Below are positions 17,072 through 25,808 of a DNA stretch of 64,000 bases, piece after piece. The stretch lies in assembly GCA_052324925.1 (NCBI GenBank), contig JBQPRE010000004.1; one strand, 5' to 3'. Each line of letters starts with the position of its first letter. The first letter of the stretch is position 1. A program made the position numbers and the translations under genes. The notes under the pieces are model-generated. The model was given only the letters and a program-made list of their open reading frames with translations, made no database searches and was not told the DNA's origin. The DNA is from Flavimobilis sp052324925 (GTDB lineage: Bacteria > Actinomycetota > Actinomycetes > Actinomycetales > Cellulomonadaceae).

Positions 17072-20000
17072 GCACGATGAGCCAGACGCTCTTCGGCCTG
17101 GTCCCGACGGCCTCGACGGGCCAGCAGTGGGTCGCCCGGTCGATGCAGCTGATCAACTGGGGCGGTTACGACGGGTACCACGACGTGGCCCTCGCCTCGA
17201 CCGCGACGCTGCTCTCGGGTGGCTCGGGAACAGGCAAGTCGACGCTTCTCGACGCCTACATCGCGTTGACGATGACGCACACGACGCCGTTCAACGGCGC
17301 GTCGAACGCCGCCTCGAGCGGGCGCGCGCGCGGTCCCGAGCAGCGCAACGTCATCTCGTACGCGCGTGGCAAGCTCGATGAGGCACGAGTCGCGGGGACG
17401 GACGCGTCGCGTGACGCGGTTCTGCGCGGCGACTCCTCCGACACGTGGTCGGCGCTCGCCATGACGTGGGCTGACCAGGGTGGCCGCACGTTCACGGCCG
17501 TGCGCGCGTACTACGTGCCGCGGGGCGCGACGCGCAATGACGAGTGTGTGCTCGTGCGCGCGACCTATGAGGGCGAGCTCGATCTGCGGACCCTCGAGCC
17601 GGCCGCGGCAACGCGACTCTCGCGTCCGAGCCTCACCGCGCTCGGCCTCGATCTCTACGACACGGATATCGCGTTCACGACGCGCCTTCACTCGGCCCTT
17701 GGCATCGGCGCAGCGGGCGATGGCGGCAAGGCGATGGCGCTCCTCGCGCGCATCCAGGCGGGCCAGCAGATCACGACGGTCGACGCGCTCTACAAGGCGA
17801 TGGTGCTCGAGGAGCCAGAGACTCTTGCCCGTGCGACCGAGGCCGTCGAGCACTTCGACGAGCTGAGCGAGGTGCGTGAGGAGATGCTCACCGCCCAGCG
17901 CCAGCTCGAGCTGCTCGCGCCGATGACCGAGCTGCGCTCGCGCGTCGAGTCGGCGCGCTCGGACCTGGCGGCCGTCGACGGCCTGGGTCTCGAGGCGACC
18001 GCCGAGGGCGGGACGCCATTCCAGCATTGGCACGACACGCGTCGGCTGGCGCTTGCCCGGGCCCAGGAACGCGCCAACCGTGAGGACCACGCGGTCGTCG
18101 AGGCGAACCGGGCGTCGCTCGACTCGCAGATCCTCATCGCCGAGCGCGAGCTCGAGGAGGTGCGCGACTCCCAGCGTCGCAACGGCGGCGACGAGATCAA
18201 CCGTCTCGAGCGTGAGGTCGTCGCGCTCGAGGACGGCTTGCACGCTGTCGAGGCGCGGCACGCGGCGTTCGACCGGCACCGCAGGGTCCTCGACATCGAG
18301 GTCGACGGCAAGGGCGCGTTCGAGAAGCTCCGCCGCGACGCTGGCGCGTTCGTCGCGGATCGCGAGACGCAGCAGCGGGCACTCGGCGAGTCGGTCTTCG
18401 ACGCGCGCACCAGGCTGGCTGCGGCCGAGAAGGCTCTTGCCGACGTCGAGCGTGAGCGGACCTTCCTCGCGGGACGTCGGTCGAACGTCCCCGAGGCCGA
18501 GGACCAGGCGCGGCGAGCGCTCGCCCGGGCCGCGGGCCTCGACCCGAGCGACCTGCCGTTCGTTGCCGAGCTCATGGACGTGCGCGCCGAGTATGAGCCG
18601 TGGCGGGCCGCGATCGGGCAGGCGCTCGGTGGCTTCGCGCTCACGCTCCTCGTCGACTCCGAGGACCTGCCGGCCTTCCGTCGGGCCATCAACGACGTGC
18701 GCACCGAGCGTCGCGTGCGCTTCGAGGGTGTTCCGACCGGTCTGACGGTTCACGAGCAGACCGACCGGACGTTGCTCGACGGGCGGCTCGAGCTGCGACA
18801 CGGTCCGTTGACGGGGTGGCTGGCCGAGACGCTCGCGCAGCGCTTCTCATACGTGTGCGTCGACGACGCGTCCGAGCTTGACCGTCATCGCCGTGCCCTC
18901 ACGCGCACGGGCCAGACGAGCGACGGCAAGCGCGGCGCGCACGGCGGCCGCGCCGTTCGTTCCGTCCTCGGTTTCTCCTCCGACCGCCGCGTTGCGGAGC
19001 TTGACGAGGCCCGCCGCGAGGCTGAGGTCGACCGGGCGCGTGCCCGGCGCGCGGTCGAGGAGGCGCTCGCGCTCGAGTCGGGCTTCACGGACCGCTACGC
19101 GGCCTCGCGGGGTGTCGGCGAGTTCACGTGGGACGAGATCGACGTCCACGGCGCGGCCCGCAGGCTCGAGGAGCGTCGGGCACGGCTCGACGGCGTCGTC
19201 GCAGGCAGCGATGTGCTGCGTTCGCTGCGTGAGGACGAGCACCGGGTCCAGACGCGGCTGAGGTCCCTGCGTGAGGAGCATGCGCGTGCAGGCGTCGAGG
19301 TCGAGAACCTCGAGCGTCGGTGGAGCGATCTCACCGACGACGTCGACGCGCTCGGTGACTCGCTCGCAGAGCTCGAGGACGCGGGTGTGGTCGCGAGCGA
19401 CGAGCAGGTGGCCCTCCTCGACGAGGCCCTCGCGGCCTCGCCGCACAAGGGTGCTGACCTGCGGGCCTTCACTGCCGCTGTGGCCGGGCTCCAGCGTGAC
19501 CTCGTCCACCGCCGTGAGCTCGCGACCCATGACCTGGCGGCCGCACGGGAGGGCCTGGCCGCGATCTTCCTGCGGTTCCAGGAGCAGTGGCCCAACCCGA
19601 ACCTCGGGACGGACCCGGACTCGTCGTTCGACGACTTCCGTCGCATCCACGACGACATCGCGCGCGAGCGCATGTACTTGTTGCAGGACCGCTGGAGCCG
19701 CGCGATCTCACGGCTCTCGGGCCGCGACCTCACGATGCTCAACACGGCGATCGAGCAGGCCGTCGCCGAGATCCGCACGCGCATGGAGCCGGTCAACGAC
19801 ATCCTCGCCCAGCTTCCGTTCCATGACGACGGCCATCGTCTGCGGATCACCGCGCGCGTGACGGAGGCGGCGGATGTCACGTCGTTCCGCCGTGACCTGC
19901 GGGCGCTCGCCAAGGAGGCGTCGGCCGACGGGACGCCGCAGGAGCGCGAGCGGCGCTATGCGCGCATGGCGCGCCTGCTCGCACGGATCCGTCCCGAGAG

Positions 20001-20430
20001 CCCCGAGCGACGACGTCTCGTCGACGTGCGCGAGCACGTGCGCATCTCTGCGGAGTGCATCGACCTCGACGGCAACCACGTCTCCGTCTACGACCACATC
20101 GCAGGCAAGTCGGGTGGTGAGTCGCAGGAGCTCGTCGCGTTCATCGTGGGTGCCGCGCTGCGGTACCAGCTCGGTGACGCAGACTCGGCGCGGCCGCGCT
20201 ATGCGCCCGTGTTCCTCGATGAGGCGTTCATCAAGGCTGACTCCCGCTTTGCGGGACGCGCGGTGGGTGCGTGGCGCGGACTGGGCTTCCAGCTGATCAT
20301 CGGCGCGCCGCTCGACAAGGTCGCGGCGCTCGAGCCCCACGTCGACCTCGTCCTCCAGGCGGTCAAGGATGCGTCGGGACGTTCACGGATCCGCTGGGTC
20401 GCGGGCGCAGAGACGGTCGACGCAGGCTAG
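17068..20430 (+). CDS. jetC: SMC-like ATPase, JetC/MksB-type
   Basis: The motor subunit, 1120 residues, of a Wadjet/MksB-type condensin-like complex (AAA_29 / SbcC-RAD50-like ATPase). Walker A is GGSGTGKST at residues 51-59. The ABC signature is SGGE at 1015-1018 (KSGGESQELVAFIVG), and Walker B is VFLDEAF with Asp1051 and Glu1052. In between lie long coiled-coil arms (about 250-430 and 650-850) around a central hinge-like globular part (about 490-640). All ATPase motifs are intact, so it should be active in DNA loading or loop extrusion. In known Wadjet systems jetC is followed by jetD, a Toprim nuclease; here the operon ends and no jetD is present. Confidence 0.92.
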   Translation: MSTMSQTLFGLVPTASTGQQWVARSMQLINWGGYDGYHDVALASTATLLSGGSGTGKSTLLDAYIALTMTHTTPFNGASNAASSGRARGPEQRNVISYARGKLDEARVAGTDASRDAVLRGDSSDTWSALAMTWADQGGRTFTAVRAYYVPRGATRNDECVLVRATYEGELDLRTLEPAAATRLSRPSLTALGLDLYDTDIAFTTRLHSALGIGAAGDGGKAMALLARIQAGQQITTVDALYKAMVLEEPETLARATEAVEHFDELSEVREEMLTAQRQLELLAPMTELRSRVESARSDLAAVDGLGLEATAEGGTPFQHWHDTRRLALARAQERANREDHAVVEANRASLDSQILIAERELEEVRDSQRRNGGDEINRLEREVVALEDGLHAVEARHAAFDRHRRVLDIEVDGKGAFEKLRRDAGAFVADRETQQRALGESVFDARTRLAAAEKALADVERERTFLAGRRSNVPEAEDQARRALARAAGLDPSDLPFVAELMDVRAEYEPWRAAIGQALGGFALTLLVDSEDLPAFRRAINDVRTERRVRFEGVPTGLTVHEQTDRTLLDGRLELRHGPLTGWLAETLAQRFSYVCVDDASELDRHRRALTRTGQTSDGKRGAHGGRAVRSVLGFSSDRRVAELDEARREAEVDRARARRAVEEALALESGFTDRYAASRGVGEFTWDEIDVHGAARRLEERRARLDGVVAGSDVLRSLREDEHRVQTRLRSLREEHARAGVEVENLERRWSDLTDDVDALGDSLAELEDAGVVASDEQVALLDEALAASPHKGADLRAFTAAVAGLQRDLVHRRELATHDLAAAREGLAAIFLRFQEQWPNPNLGTDPDSSFDDFRRIHDDIARERMYLLQDRWSRAISRLSGRDLTMLNTAIEQAVAEIRTRMEPVNDILAQLPFHDDGHRLRITARVTEAADVTSFRRDLRALAKEASADGTPQERERRYARMARLLARIRPESPERRRLVDVREHVRISAECIDLDGNHVSVYDHIAGKSGGESQELVAFIVGAALRYQLGDADSARPRYAPVFLDEAFIKADSRFAGRAVGAWRGLGFQLIIGAPLDKVAALEPHVDLVLQAVKDASGRSRIRWVAGAETVDAG

Positions 20431-20512
20431 CCCGCCCCGCCCCGGCCCGGCCGGCCCGCCTGGCCCGGCCCGGCCGGCCCGGCCCGGCGGGTCCGCCCCG
20501 CCTACCCGCAGG
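20431..20512. other. GC-rich low-complexity gap after jetC
   Basis: Almost pure C/G tract built of ccggccc and ggcccgg words, with many overlapping CCGG/GGCC self-complementary sites. It has no open frame of interest and can fold in many ways. It sits exactly where jetD would be expected in a complete Wadjet operon. Confidence 0.7.
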
Positions 20513-20573
20513 TCTGTGCCCTACCCGCAAGGACAGCCCCGCGGGTAGGGCACAGACGTGCGGGTAGGGCACA
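20513..20573. repeat. Inverted and direct repeat unit gcgggtagggcaca, three copies
   Basis: tctgtgccctacccgc (20513-20528) and gcgggtagggcacaga (20541-20556) form a perfect 16-bp inverted repeat around a 12-nt loop. A third copy, gtgcgggtagggcaca, follows directly at 20558-20573, and a decayed fourth half (cctacccgca) lies at 20501-20510. It lies between the convergent stops of jetC and the DUF853 gene. It may act as a bidirectional terminator or belong to a dispersed intergenic repeat family; copy number elsewhere in the genome cannot be seen here. Confidence 0.85.
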
Positions 20574-20595
20574 TGGCTGGGCGCGTGGCGCGCCT

Positions 20596-22434
20596 TTAGC
20601 GGCGTTTGCGGGTGCCGAAGATCGTGCGGGTGATCTCGCGGCCCAGCTGTGAACCAGCCGAGCGGACGAGCGACTCGAGGCCCTTCTCGAGTGAGCTCTT
20701 CTGTGCGGTGCCGCGTCCGCGCGAGCCCGTCGAACCGCGCGCGGCATCCTTCTCCAGGCGGGCGCGCATCTTCTCGAGCTCAGCCGCCCGCTTCTTGGCC
20801 TCACGCTCAGCCTCCGCGACGGCCTTGGCCTCCGCCTTGGCCTGTTCGGCCGCGAACTTCTCAGCGGCCTCCGCGTGCTCCTGGGCGATCCGGTCGGCCT
20901 CCGCCTGCGCTCGATCCGCCGCGACGCGCGCCTCGAGCAGCTCGTAGGCGGACTCGTTGTCGATCGCCGTGGCGTACCGCGAGTTCGACGGCGACGCGGC
21001 CACGAGAGCCTCGACCGTCGTGGCGGGCGCCGTGTCCATGGCCGCTTGCGGAGCACGCAGGCGCGTCCATGCGACGGGCGTCGGGGCACCCTTCTCGCTG
21101 AGGACCGTGACGACGGCCTCGCCTGTGCCGAGCTCCTGGAGCAGGCGCTCGAGATCGTAGTCGCTCGTCGGGTACGTGCGGGCGGCCGCGCGCAGGGCTG
21201 CCGCGTCGTCGGGAGTGAACGCCCGCAGCGCGTGCTGCACCCGATTCCCGAGCTGTGCGAGCACGTCGGCGGGAACGTCCTTGGGACTCTGGGTAACGAA
21301 GAAGATGCCGACTCCCTTGGACCTGATGAGCCGCACCGTCTGGACGATCTGTGCGAGGAAGTCCTTCGACGCGCCGTTGAACAGTAGGTGCGCCTCGTCG
21401 AAGAAGAACACGAGGCGCGGCTTGTCGACGTCGCCGACCTCGGGCAGCTCGCTGAAGAGGTCGGCGAGCAGCCACATGAGGAAGGTTGAGAAGAGCTGTG
21501 GTCGGTCCTGGACCGCGGGCAGCTCGAGAGCACTGATGAGACCGCGACCATCCGGCGCGAGGCGCAGCAGGTCGGCGGTCTCGAACGCGGGCTCGCCAAA
21601 GAATGCGGTCGCGCCCTGTGCCTCGAGGCTCACCAGCTCGCGCAGCAGGACGCCCGCGGTCGCGGCGGAGAGCCCGCCGATCCCCTTGAGCTCGGCCTTG
21701 CCCTCGTCCGAGACGAGGTGCGCGATGACTGCACGCAGGTCCTTGAGGTCGAGAAGCGCGAGCCCTTGCGTGTCGGCCCAGTGGAAGACGAGCCCGAGCG
21801 AGGACTCCTGCGTCTCGTTGAGCCCCATGACCTTCGAGAGGAGCAGGGGGCCGAAATCGGTGATCGTCGTGCGGATGGGCACGCCGGTCCCGAGCCCGCC
21901 GAGCGTGTAGAACTCGGTGGGGAACGTCGTCGGCGACCAGTCCTGGCCCAGGCCTGAGGTCCGTGCGAGCAGCTTGTCCGAGCCGGTTCCGGGCACGACG
22001 AGGCCTGAGAGATCGCCCTTGACGTCCGCGAGGAAGACGGGGACTCCGGCGGCCGAGAGCGACTCGGCCATGCCCTGCAGGGTGCGGGTCTTGCCCGTCC
22101 CCGTTGCGCCGGCGACGAGCCCGTGCCGGTTGAGCATCGCGAGAGGGAGCCCGACCTGCACCTCAGGGTTGGGGACGGGCTCGCCGTCCGGGCCGGTCTC
22201 GAGGAGTGCACCGAGCGGGAGCGTCGGGCCGTCGAACGCGTAGCCGTCGCGCACCGTGAGGGCCCAGCTGGCGAGCGGCGCTTCGGGTGCCGCAGCACCC
22301 GCGAGAGCGGCCTCGGCCGCCTCGAGCGCCGCCTGAGCGGCGGCGGCGCGGGCGTCGGCAGCATCCGCAGCGGCTTGGGCGGCGGCGGCACGCAAGGCCG
22401 CCAGATCGGGTGTGGACGCGGCAGCATCGTTCAT
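20596..22434 (-). CDS. HerA-like DUF853 ATPase
   Basis: Soluble P-loop ATPase of 612 residues in the DUF853 / HerA-FtsK superfamily, proposed as DNA translocases. The ATG at 22434 is followed by an Ala-rich helical stretch of about 50 residues. Walker A is GATGTGKT at 109-116 and Walker B is FFFDEAH with Asp346-Glu347; a sensor-like VTQSPKDVP follows. Residues about 495-565 form a charged coiled coil, and the C terminus is strongly basic (ending GTRKRR). It converges on the JetABC operon across the repeat at 20513-20573. HerA-type motors often work with nucleases, but no nuclease gene accompanies it here. It is common as a chromosomal singleton, so the adjacency may be chance. Confidence 0.9.
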   Translation of the reverse strand: MNDAAASTPDLAALRAAAAQAAADAADARAAAAQAALEAAEAALAGAAAPEAPLASWALTVRDGYAFDGPTLPLGALLETGPDGEPVPNPEVQVGLPLAMLNRHGLVAGATGTGKTRTLQGMAESLSAAGVPVFLADVKGDLSGLVVPGTGSDKLLARTSGLGQDWSPTTFPTEFYTLGGLGTGVPIRTTITDFGPLLLSKVMGLNETQESSLGLVFHWADTQGLALLDLKDLRAVIAHLVSDEGKAELKGIGGLSAATAGVLLRELVSLEAQGATAFFGEPAFETADLLRLAPDGRGLISALELPAVQDRPQLFSTFLMWLLADLFSELPEVGDVDKPRLVFFFDEAHLLFNGASKDFLAQIVQTVRLIRSKGVGIFFVTQSPKDVPADVLAQLGNRVQHALRAFTPDDAAALRAAARTYPTSDYDLERLLQELGTGEAVVTVLSEKGAPTPVAWTRLRAPQAAMDTAPATTVEALVAASPSNSRYATAIDNESAYELLEARVAADRAQAEADRIAQEHAEAAEKFAAEQAKAEAKAVAEAEREAKKRAAELEKMRARLEKDAARGSTGSRGRGTAQKSSLEKGLESLVRSAGSQLGREITRTIFGTRKRR

Positions 22435-22519
22435 GACGTGGATCCTAGGTGCCCGCGCGTGATCGTGGGAGCTCAGCACCCGACGGACCTGGTCCCGTGT
22501 CGGCTAGTAGTGTGCCCCC

Positions 22520-23410
22520 ATGCCCTCGCTGCCCGGTGTTCGCGTCGTCACGGACTCGACGTGCGCCCTGCCTCACGCGTGGGCGCAGCAGGCGGGCATC
22601 CTCACCGTGCCGTTGGGCGTCACGGTCGACGGCGTCGAGCACCGCGAGGGAATCGACGTTGACGACGCCGCGCTCGCGCACGCGATCGCGGCGGGACAGC
22701 GGGTGACGACGACGCAACCAGCCCCGGCCGCGTTCACGGACACCTTCGCCCGGCTCGCGGACGAGGGCGCGACCGAGATCGTGTCCCTGCACCTGTCGGG
22801 CGAGCTCTCTGGAACCGTCGATTCAGCAGCGGTCGCTGCCCGGACGGCCGCCGTGCCCGTGCGCGTCATCGACTCACGGAGCGCGGCGTCAGGCCTTGGC
22901 CTTGCGGCGCTCGTCGCCGCGCGGGCGGCCGCGGCGGGGGCGGCCGGCGACCAGGTTGAGGACGTTGCGCGGGGGGTCGCGGCGTCGGCCACGATCCTCT
23001 TCCTCGTGGGCTCGCTCGATCACCTGCGCCGCGGTGGACGTCTCTCGCGCGCGAGCGCGGCTGTCGGCACCGTGCTCGGCATGCGGCCACTGCTCACGGT
23101 GCGCGACGGGCGCATCGAGGTCTTCGCCAAGGTGCGGACGCGGGCGGCTGCGATCGATCGCATGGCCGAGGTGGTGCGTGAGGCCGCGCAGACGATGTCT
23201 CGGCCGCTCGTGGCGGTTCACCACCTCGACACGACGGACGATGCCACCGCGTTGGGGGAGCGCCTCGCGGACGTCTCCTCCGAGCCGGTTCTCGTCGGCC
23301 CGATCGGCGCGGTGCTCGGAGCGCACGTCGGTCCCGGCCTGCTCGCAGCCGTCGTCGTCGACGCCGACCCGCGTCCGGTTCGCCCTGACCACACGAGCGC
23401 GCTGGGCTGA
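22520..23410 (+). CDS. DegV-family fatty-acid-binding protein
   Basis: A 296-residue two-domain protein of the DegV (FakB-like) family, which binds a fatty acid chain between its domains. Family marks: VVTDSTCALP near the N terminus, the ligand-contact loop TTTQPAPAAF, LHLSGELSGTVDSA, VIDSRSAASGLGL, and the C-terminal domain with DHLRRGGRLSRASA and MRPLLTVRDGRI, ending in HVGPGLLAAVVV. The ATG at 22520 is divergent from the DUF853 gene (85 bp between starts). In Firmicutes FakB pairs with FakA kinase; no FakA is visible here, so role and partner stay open. It may be transcribed with comEA 11-62 nt downstream. Confidence 0.93.
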   Translation: MPSLPGVRVVTDSTCALPHAWAQQAGILTVPLGVTVDGVEHREGIDVDDAALAHAIAAGQRVTTTQPAPAAFTDTFARLADEGATEIVSLHLSGELSGTVDSAAVAARTAAVPVRVIDSRSAASGLGLAALVAARAAAAGAAGDQVEDVARGVAASATILFLVGSLDHLRRGGRLSRASAAVGTVLGMRPLLTVRDGRIEVFAKVRTRAAAIDRMAEVVREAAQTMSRPLVAVHHLDTTDDATALGERLADVSSEPVLVGPIGAVLGAHVGPGLLAAVVVDADPRPVRPDHTSALG

Positions 23411-23472
23411 CGTCGTCCCCTGTGGCGACGCACGCCCGGGCGCACGAGGGCTCCGGGCGGCACGGTTGCCCC

Positions 23473-24285
23473 ATGCAGCCACGCGTTCCGGGCCAGGCCG
23501 CCGCGGCCGACCCAGACCCCGACGATGTCGCTGCCCTGCGCGCCCGCCTCCTCGCAGGTCGCTCCGACCGCATCGTCCGCGCCCATCCGGCCGACCACCT
23601 CGACCCCGGAGAACCGCCCGCCCGCGGTCGCACGGCGTGGGCTGTGACGACGCGCTCGGTCGTCATGGGCGTCGTCGTCATCGTCGCGCTCGCTGCCGCA
23701 CTCATCGTTCGTGCCCTCGGGTCCGAGCCGGGTGACGTGGTGCACCTGCCCGCGGTGGCCGCGTCCCCGGCACGGGGTGGGCCCCTCGCTCCGGCCGGCG
23801 GTGAGCCGTCCTCTCATGCAGGAACCGAGACGGCGGTGGTGGGGCCGGTCGTCCACGTCGTCGGCCGCGTTCGTCGTCCCGGCGTCGTCACGCTCGGGCC
23901 AGGGGCCCGCGTGGCTGACGCGGTCGACGCCGCCGGCGGCCTGCGCAAGGACGCTGACGTGAGTTCCGTCAATCTCGCGAGGCTCGTGACCGACGGCGAG
24001 CAGATCGTCGTGCCCCGCACGGGCGACGAGCTGACCCGCAGACCAGACGCGCAGGCCGAGCCCGGCGCGCCGCAGCCCGCCGGGGGAGCGAGCCACGTCG
24101 ACATCAACTCCGCCGACGCCGCAGCTCTCGACGCCCTGCCGGGAATCGGCCCTGTCCTTGCGCAGCGCATCGTCGACCACAGGGAGCAGCACGGCCCGTT
24201 CCCGGACGTCGCGGCGCTCTCCGACGTGTCCGGGATCGGGCCGGCTCTCGAGAAGCGTCTCGCCGATCTGGTGCGTGCGGGTTGA
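23473..24285 (+). CDS. comEA: ComEA-like DNA-binding competence protein
   Basis: Membrane-anchored DNA receptor of the ComEA type. The cytoplasmic N terminus (about 60 residues) is followed by one membrane segment (VVMGVVVIVALAAALIV), a Pro/Gly linker, an SLBB-like domain (HVVGRVRRPGVVTLGPGAR) and a C-terminal double helix-hairpin-helix (DINSADAAALDALPGIGP, then LSDVSGIGPALEKRL) that binds double-stranded DNA outside the membrane. ATG 23473 gives 270 residues. An in-frame GTG at 23422 would add 17 residues and cannot be excluded; neither has a clear ribosome-binding site. Its stop overlaps the comEC start (TTGA). Confidence 0.9.
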   Translation: MQPRVPGQAAAADPDPDDVAALRARLLAGRSDRIVRAHPADHLDPGEPPARGRTAWAVTTRSVVMGVVVIVALAAALIVRALGSEPGDVVHLPAVAASPARGGPLAPAGGEPSSHAGTETAVVGPVVHVVGRVRRPGVVTLGPGARVADAVDAAGGLRKDADVSSVNLARLVTDGEQIVVPRTGDELTRRPDAQAEPGAPQPAGGASHVDINSADAAALDALPGIGPVLAQRIVDHREQHGPFPDVAALSDVSGIGPALEKRLADLVRAG

Positions 24286-25805
24286 GGCGAACCGACGTCC
24301 GGCTCGTGCCGCTCGCCCTCACGGTGTGGCTCGTGACGGGTCTGCTTGTGGGGCACGTGACCGGCGCCGCTCTCGTCTCGGCGCTCGCTGTGGCTGCGGC
24401 GCTGGCCGTGGTCGTGCGCGCACGTGCGCGCCGGGCGCGGCGGGCGGCTCGGACGGGTCTGCCCGGAGTCGCGCTGTGCCTCGCCGGGGCAGCAGTGGCC
24501 GCGGGTGTCGTCGCGGTCGATGCGGGCTCGGCCCGTTCGGTCCTGCTCGCGGAGGCCGCGCACGACGGGGTGCGGGTGACCGCCGACGTCCTCGTCGCAG
24601 GGCAGCCGCGTCGGCTCCCGAGCCGGTGGGGCGGTCCGCCGCGCTACGGCGTCGAGGTGCGCGTCGAGCGGGTGCGCGTGCACGCGTCCGGAGAGGCAGC
24701 CGTCCGCGAGGAGGTGACGAAGATCCCGGCGACCCTCGACGGGACCCGATGGGGCGATGTGCGCGTGGGTGAGCGGCTCTCGGCGACGGCGACGGTCCGG
24801 GCGAGCGGGCGGGACGGTCGCCGGGCCCGGTACGAGCTGCGCGGCGCCACGACACCCCGACCGATCGCCGAGGCAGGTCCCGTGCGCCGCTGGGCCCACC
24901 ACCTGCGTGCGGGGCTGCGCGAGGCGGTCGACGGCCTCCCGCCCGACGCGGCTGGACTCGTGCCCGGGCTCGCGGTGGGGGACACGTCAGCGCTCGCCGA
25001 CGACCTCGCCGAGGCGATGCGCACGACCGGGCTCACCCACCTCACTGCGGTCTCCGGCGCGCACTTCTCGCTCATCGGCGCTCTTGTCCTCGCACTCGCG
25101 ACGGCGCTGCGTGTGCCGCGCGGTCCGCGCATCGCGGCCACGGTCGTCGTGCTGGGAGGCCTCGTCGCGGTCGTTGGCCCTGAACCTTCTGTCCTGCGGG
25201 CCGCTGGCACGGGGGCGATCGGTCTTCTCGCGCTCGCGATGGGACGGCGTGGCGCGGCGATCCCGGCGCTCGCGGCGGGTGTCGTCGTGCTGCTCCTGCT
25301 CGACCCGTGGCTCGCTCGGTCGGCGGGTCTTGCGCTCTCGGTTGCTGCGACGGTGGGGCTCGTCGTCGGTGGTCCGCTCGTGCTCGGTGGGTTGCACGGG
25401 GCGCGGCGCTGGCTCGTCGCGGCCGTCGCGGCCCCTGCGCTCGCGCAGCTCGCGTGCGCGCCCGTGCTCGTCCTGCTGACACCGACGCTCCCGACGTGGT
25501 CGTTGCCGGCGAACATCGTGGCGGCCCCCGTCGTCGCTCCGACGACGATCCTCGGCATCGCTGCGGCCCTGTGCGCCCCGTTCTCGGCCGACGGCGCCGC
25601 ATGGCTCGCGTCGTGCGCGGGGTACGGCGCGTCCTGGATCGCGGGAGTCGCGCGGGCGCTCGCTCAGTGGCCCGGGGCGGCGCTGCCGTGGATCCCGGGC
25701 GCGGTCGGGGTCGTGGTGCTCCTTCTTGCCGAGGCGGTGCTGGTGGCGGCGGTCGTGGTGGTGGTGCGCCGGGTCACCGGTGTCGGTGGCTCGTGGGACC
25801 CTTGA
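24282..25805 (+). CDS. comEC: ComEC/Rec2-type DNA channel protein, short form
   Basis: Polytopic membrane protein of 507 residues from TTG 24282, which overlaps the comEA stop (TTGA). N-terminal membrane helices lead into an OB-like external segment (about residues 90-190) and the Competence domain, with the landmark LVPGLAVGD, MRTTGLTHLTAVSGAHF and about eight further helices. Full-length ComEC of about 750-800 residues ends in a metallo-beta-lactamase-like domain; here the gene stops after the last helices (VVVVVRRVTGVGGSWDP) and no such domain follows, a form reported for several actinobacteria. Whether this cell takes up DNA is unknown. Confidence 0.9.
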   Translation: MRRTDVRLVPLALTVWLVTGLLVGHVTGAALVSALAVAAALAVVVRARARRARRAARTGLPGVALCLAGAAVAAGVVAVDAGSARSVLLAEAAHDGVRVTADVLVAGQPRRLPSRWGGPPRYGVEVRVERVRVHASGEAAVREEVTKIPATLDGTRWGDVRVGERLSATATVRASGRDGRRARYELRGATTPRPIAEAGPVRRWAHHLRAGLREAVDGLPPDAAGLVPGLAVGDTSALADDLAEAMRTTGLTHLTAVSGAHFSLIGALVLALATALRVPRGPRIAATVVVLGGLVAVVGPEPSVLRAAGTGAIGLLALAMGRRGAAIPALAAGVVVLLLLDPWLARSAGLALSVAATVGLVVGGPLVLGGLHGARRWLVAAVAAPALAQLACAPVLVLLTPTLPTWSLPANIVAAPVVAPTTILGIAAALCAPFSADGAAWLASCAGYGASWIAGVARALAQWPGAALPWIPGAVGVVVLLLAEAVLVAAVVVVVRRVTGVGGSWDP

Positions 25806-25808
25806 GGC

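Noticed and set aside
16663..18801. Long minus-strand frame opposite jetB-jetC
   Set aside because: Low-complexity Arg/Glu/Leu composition, overlaps well-supported genes; antisense shadow.
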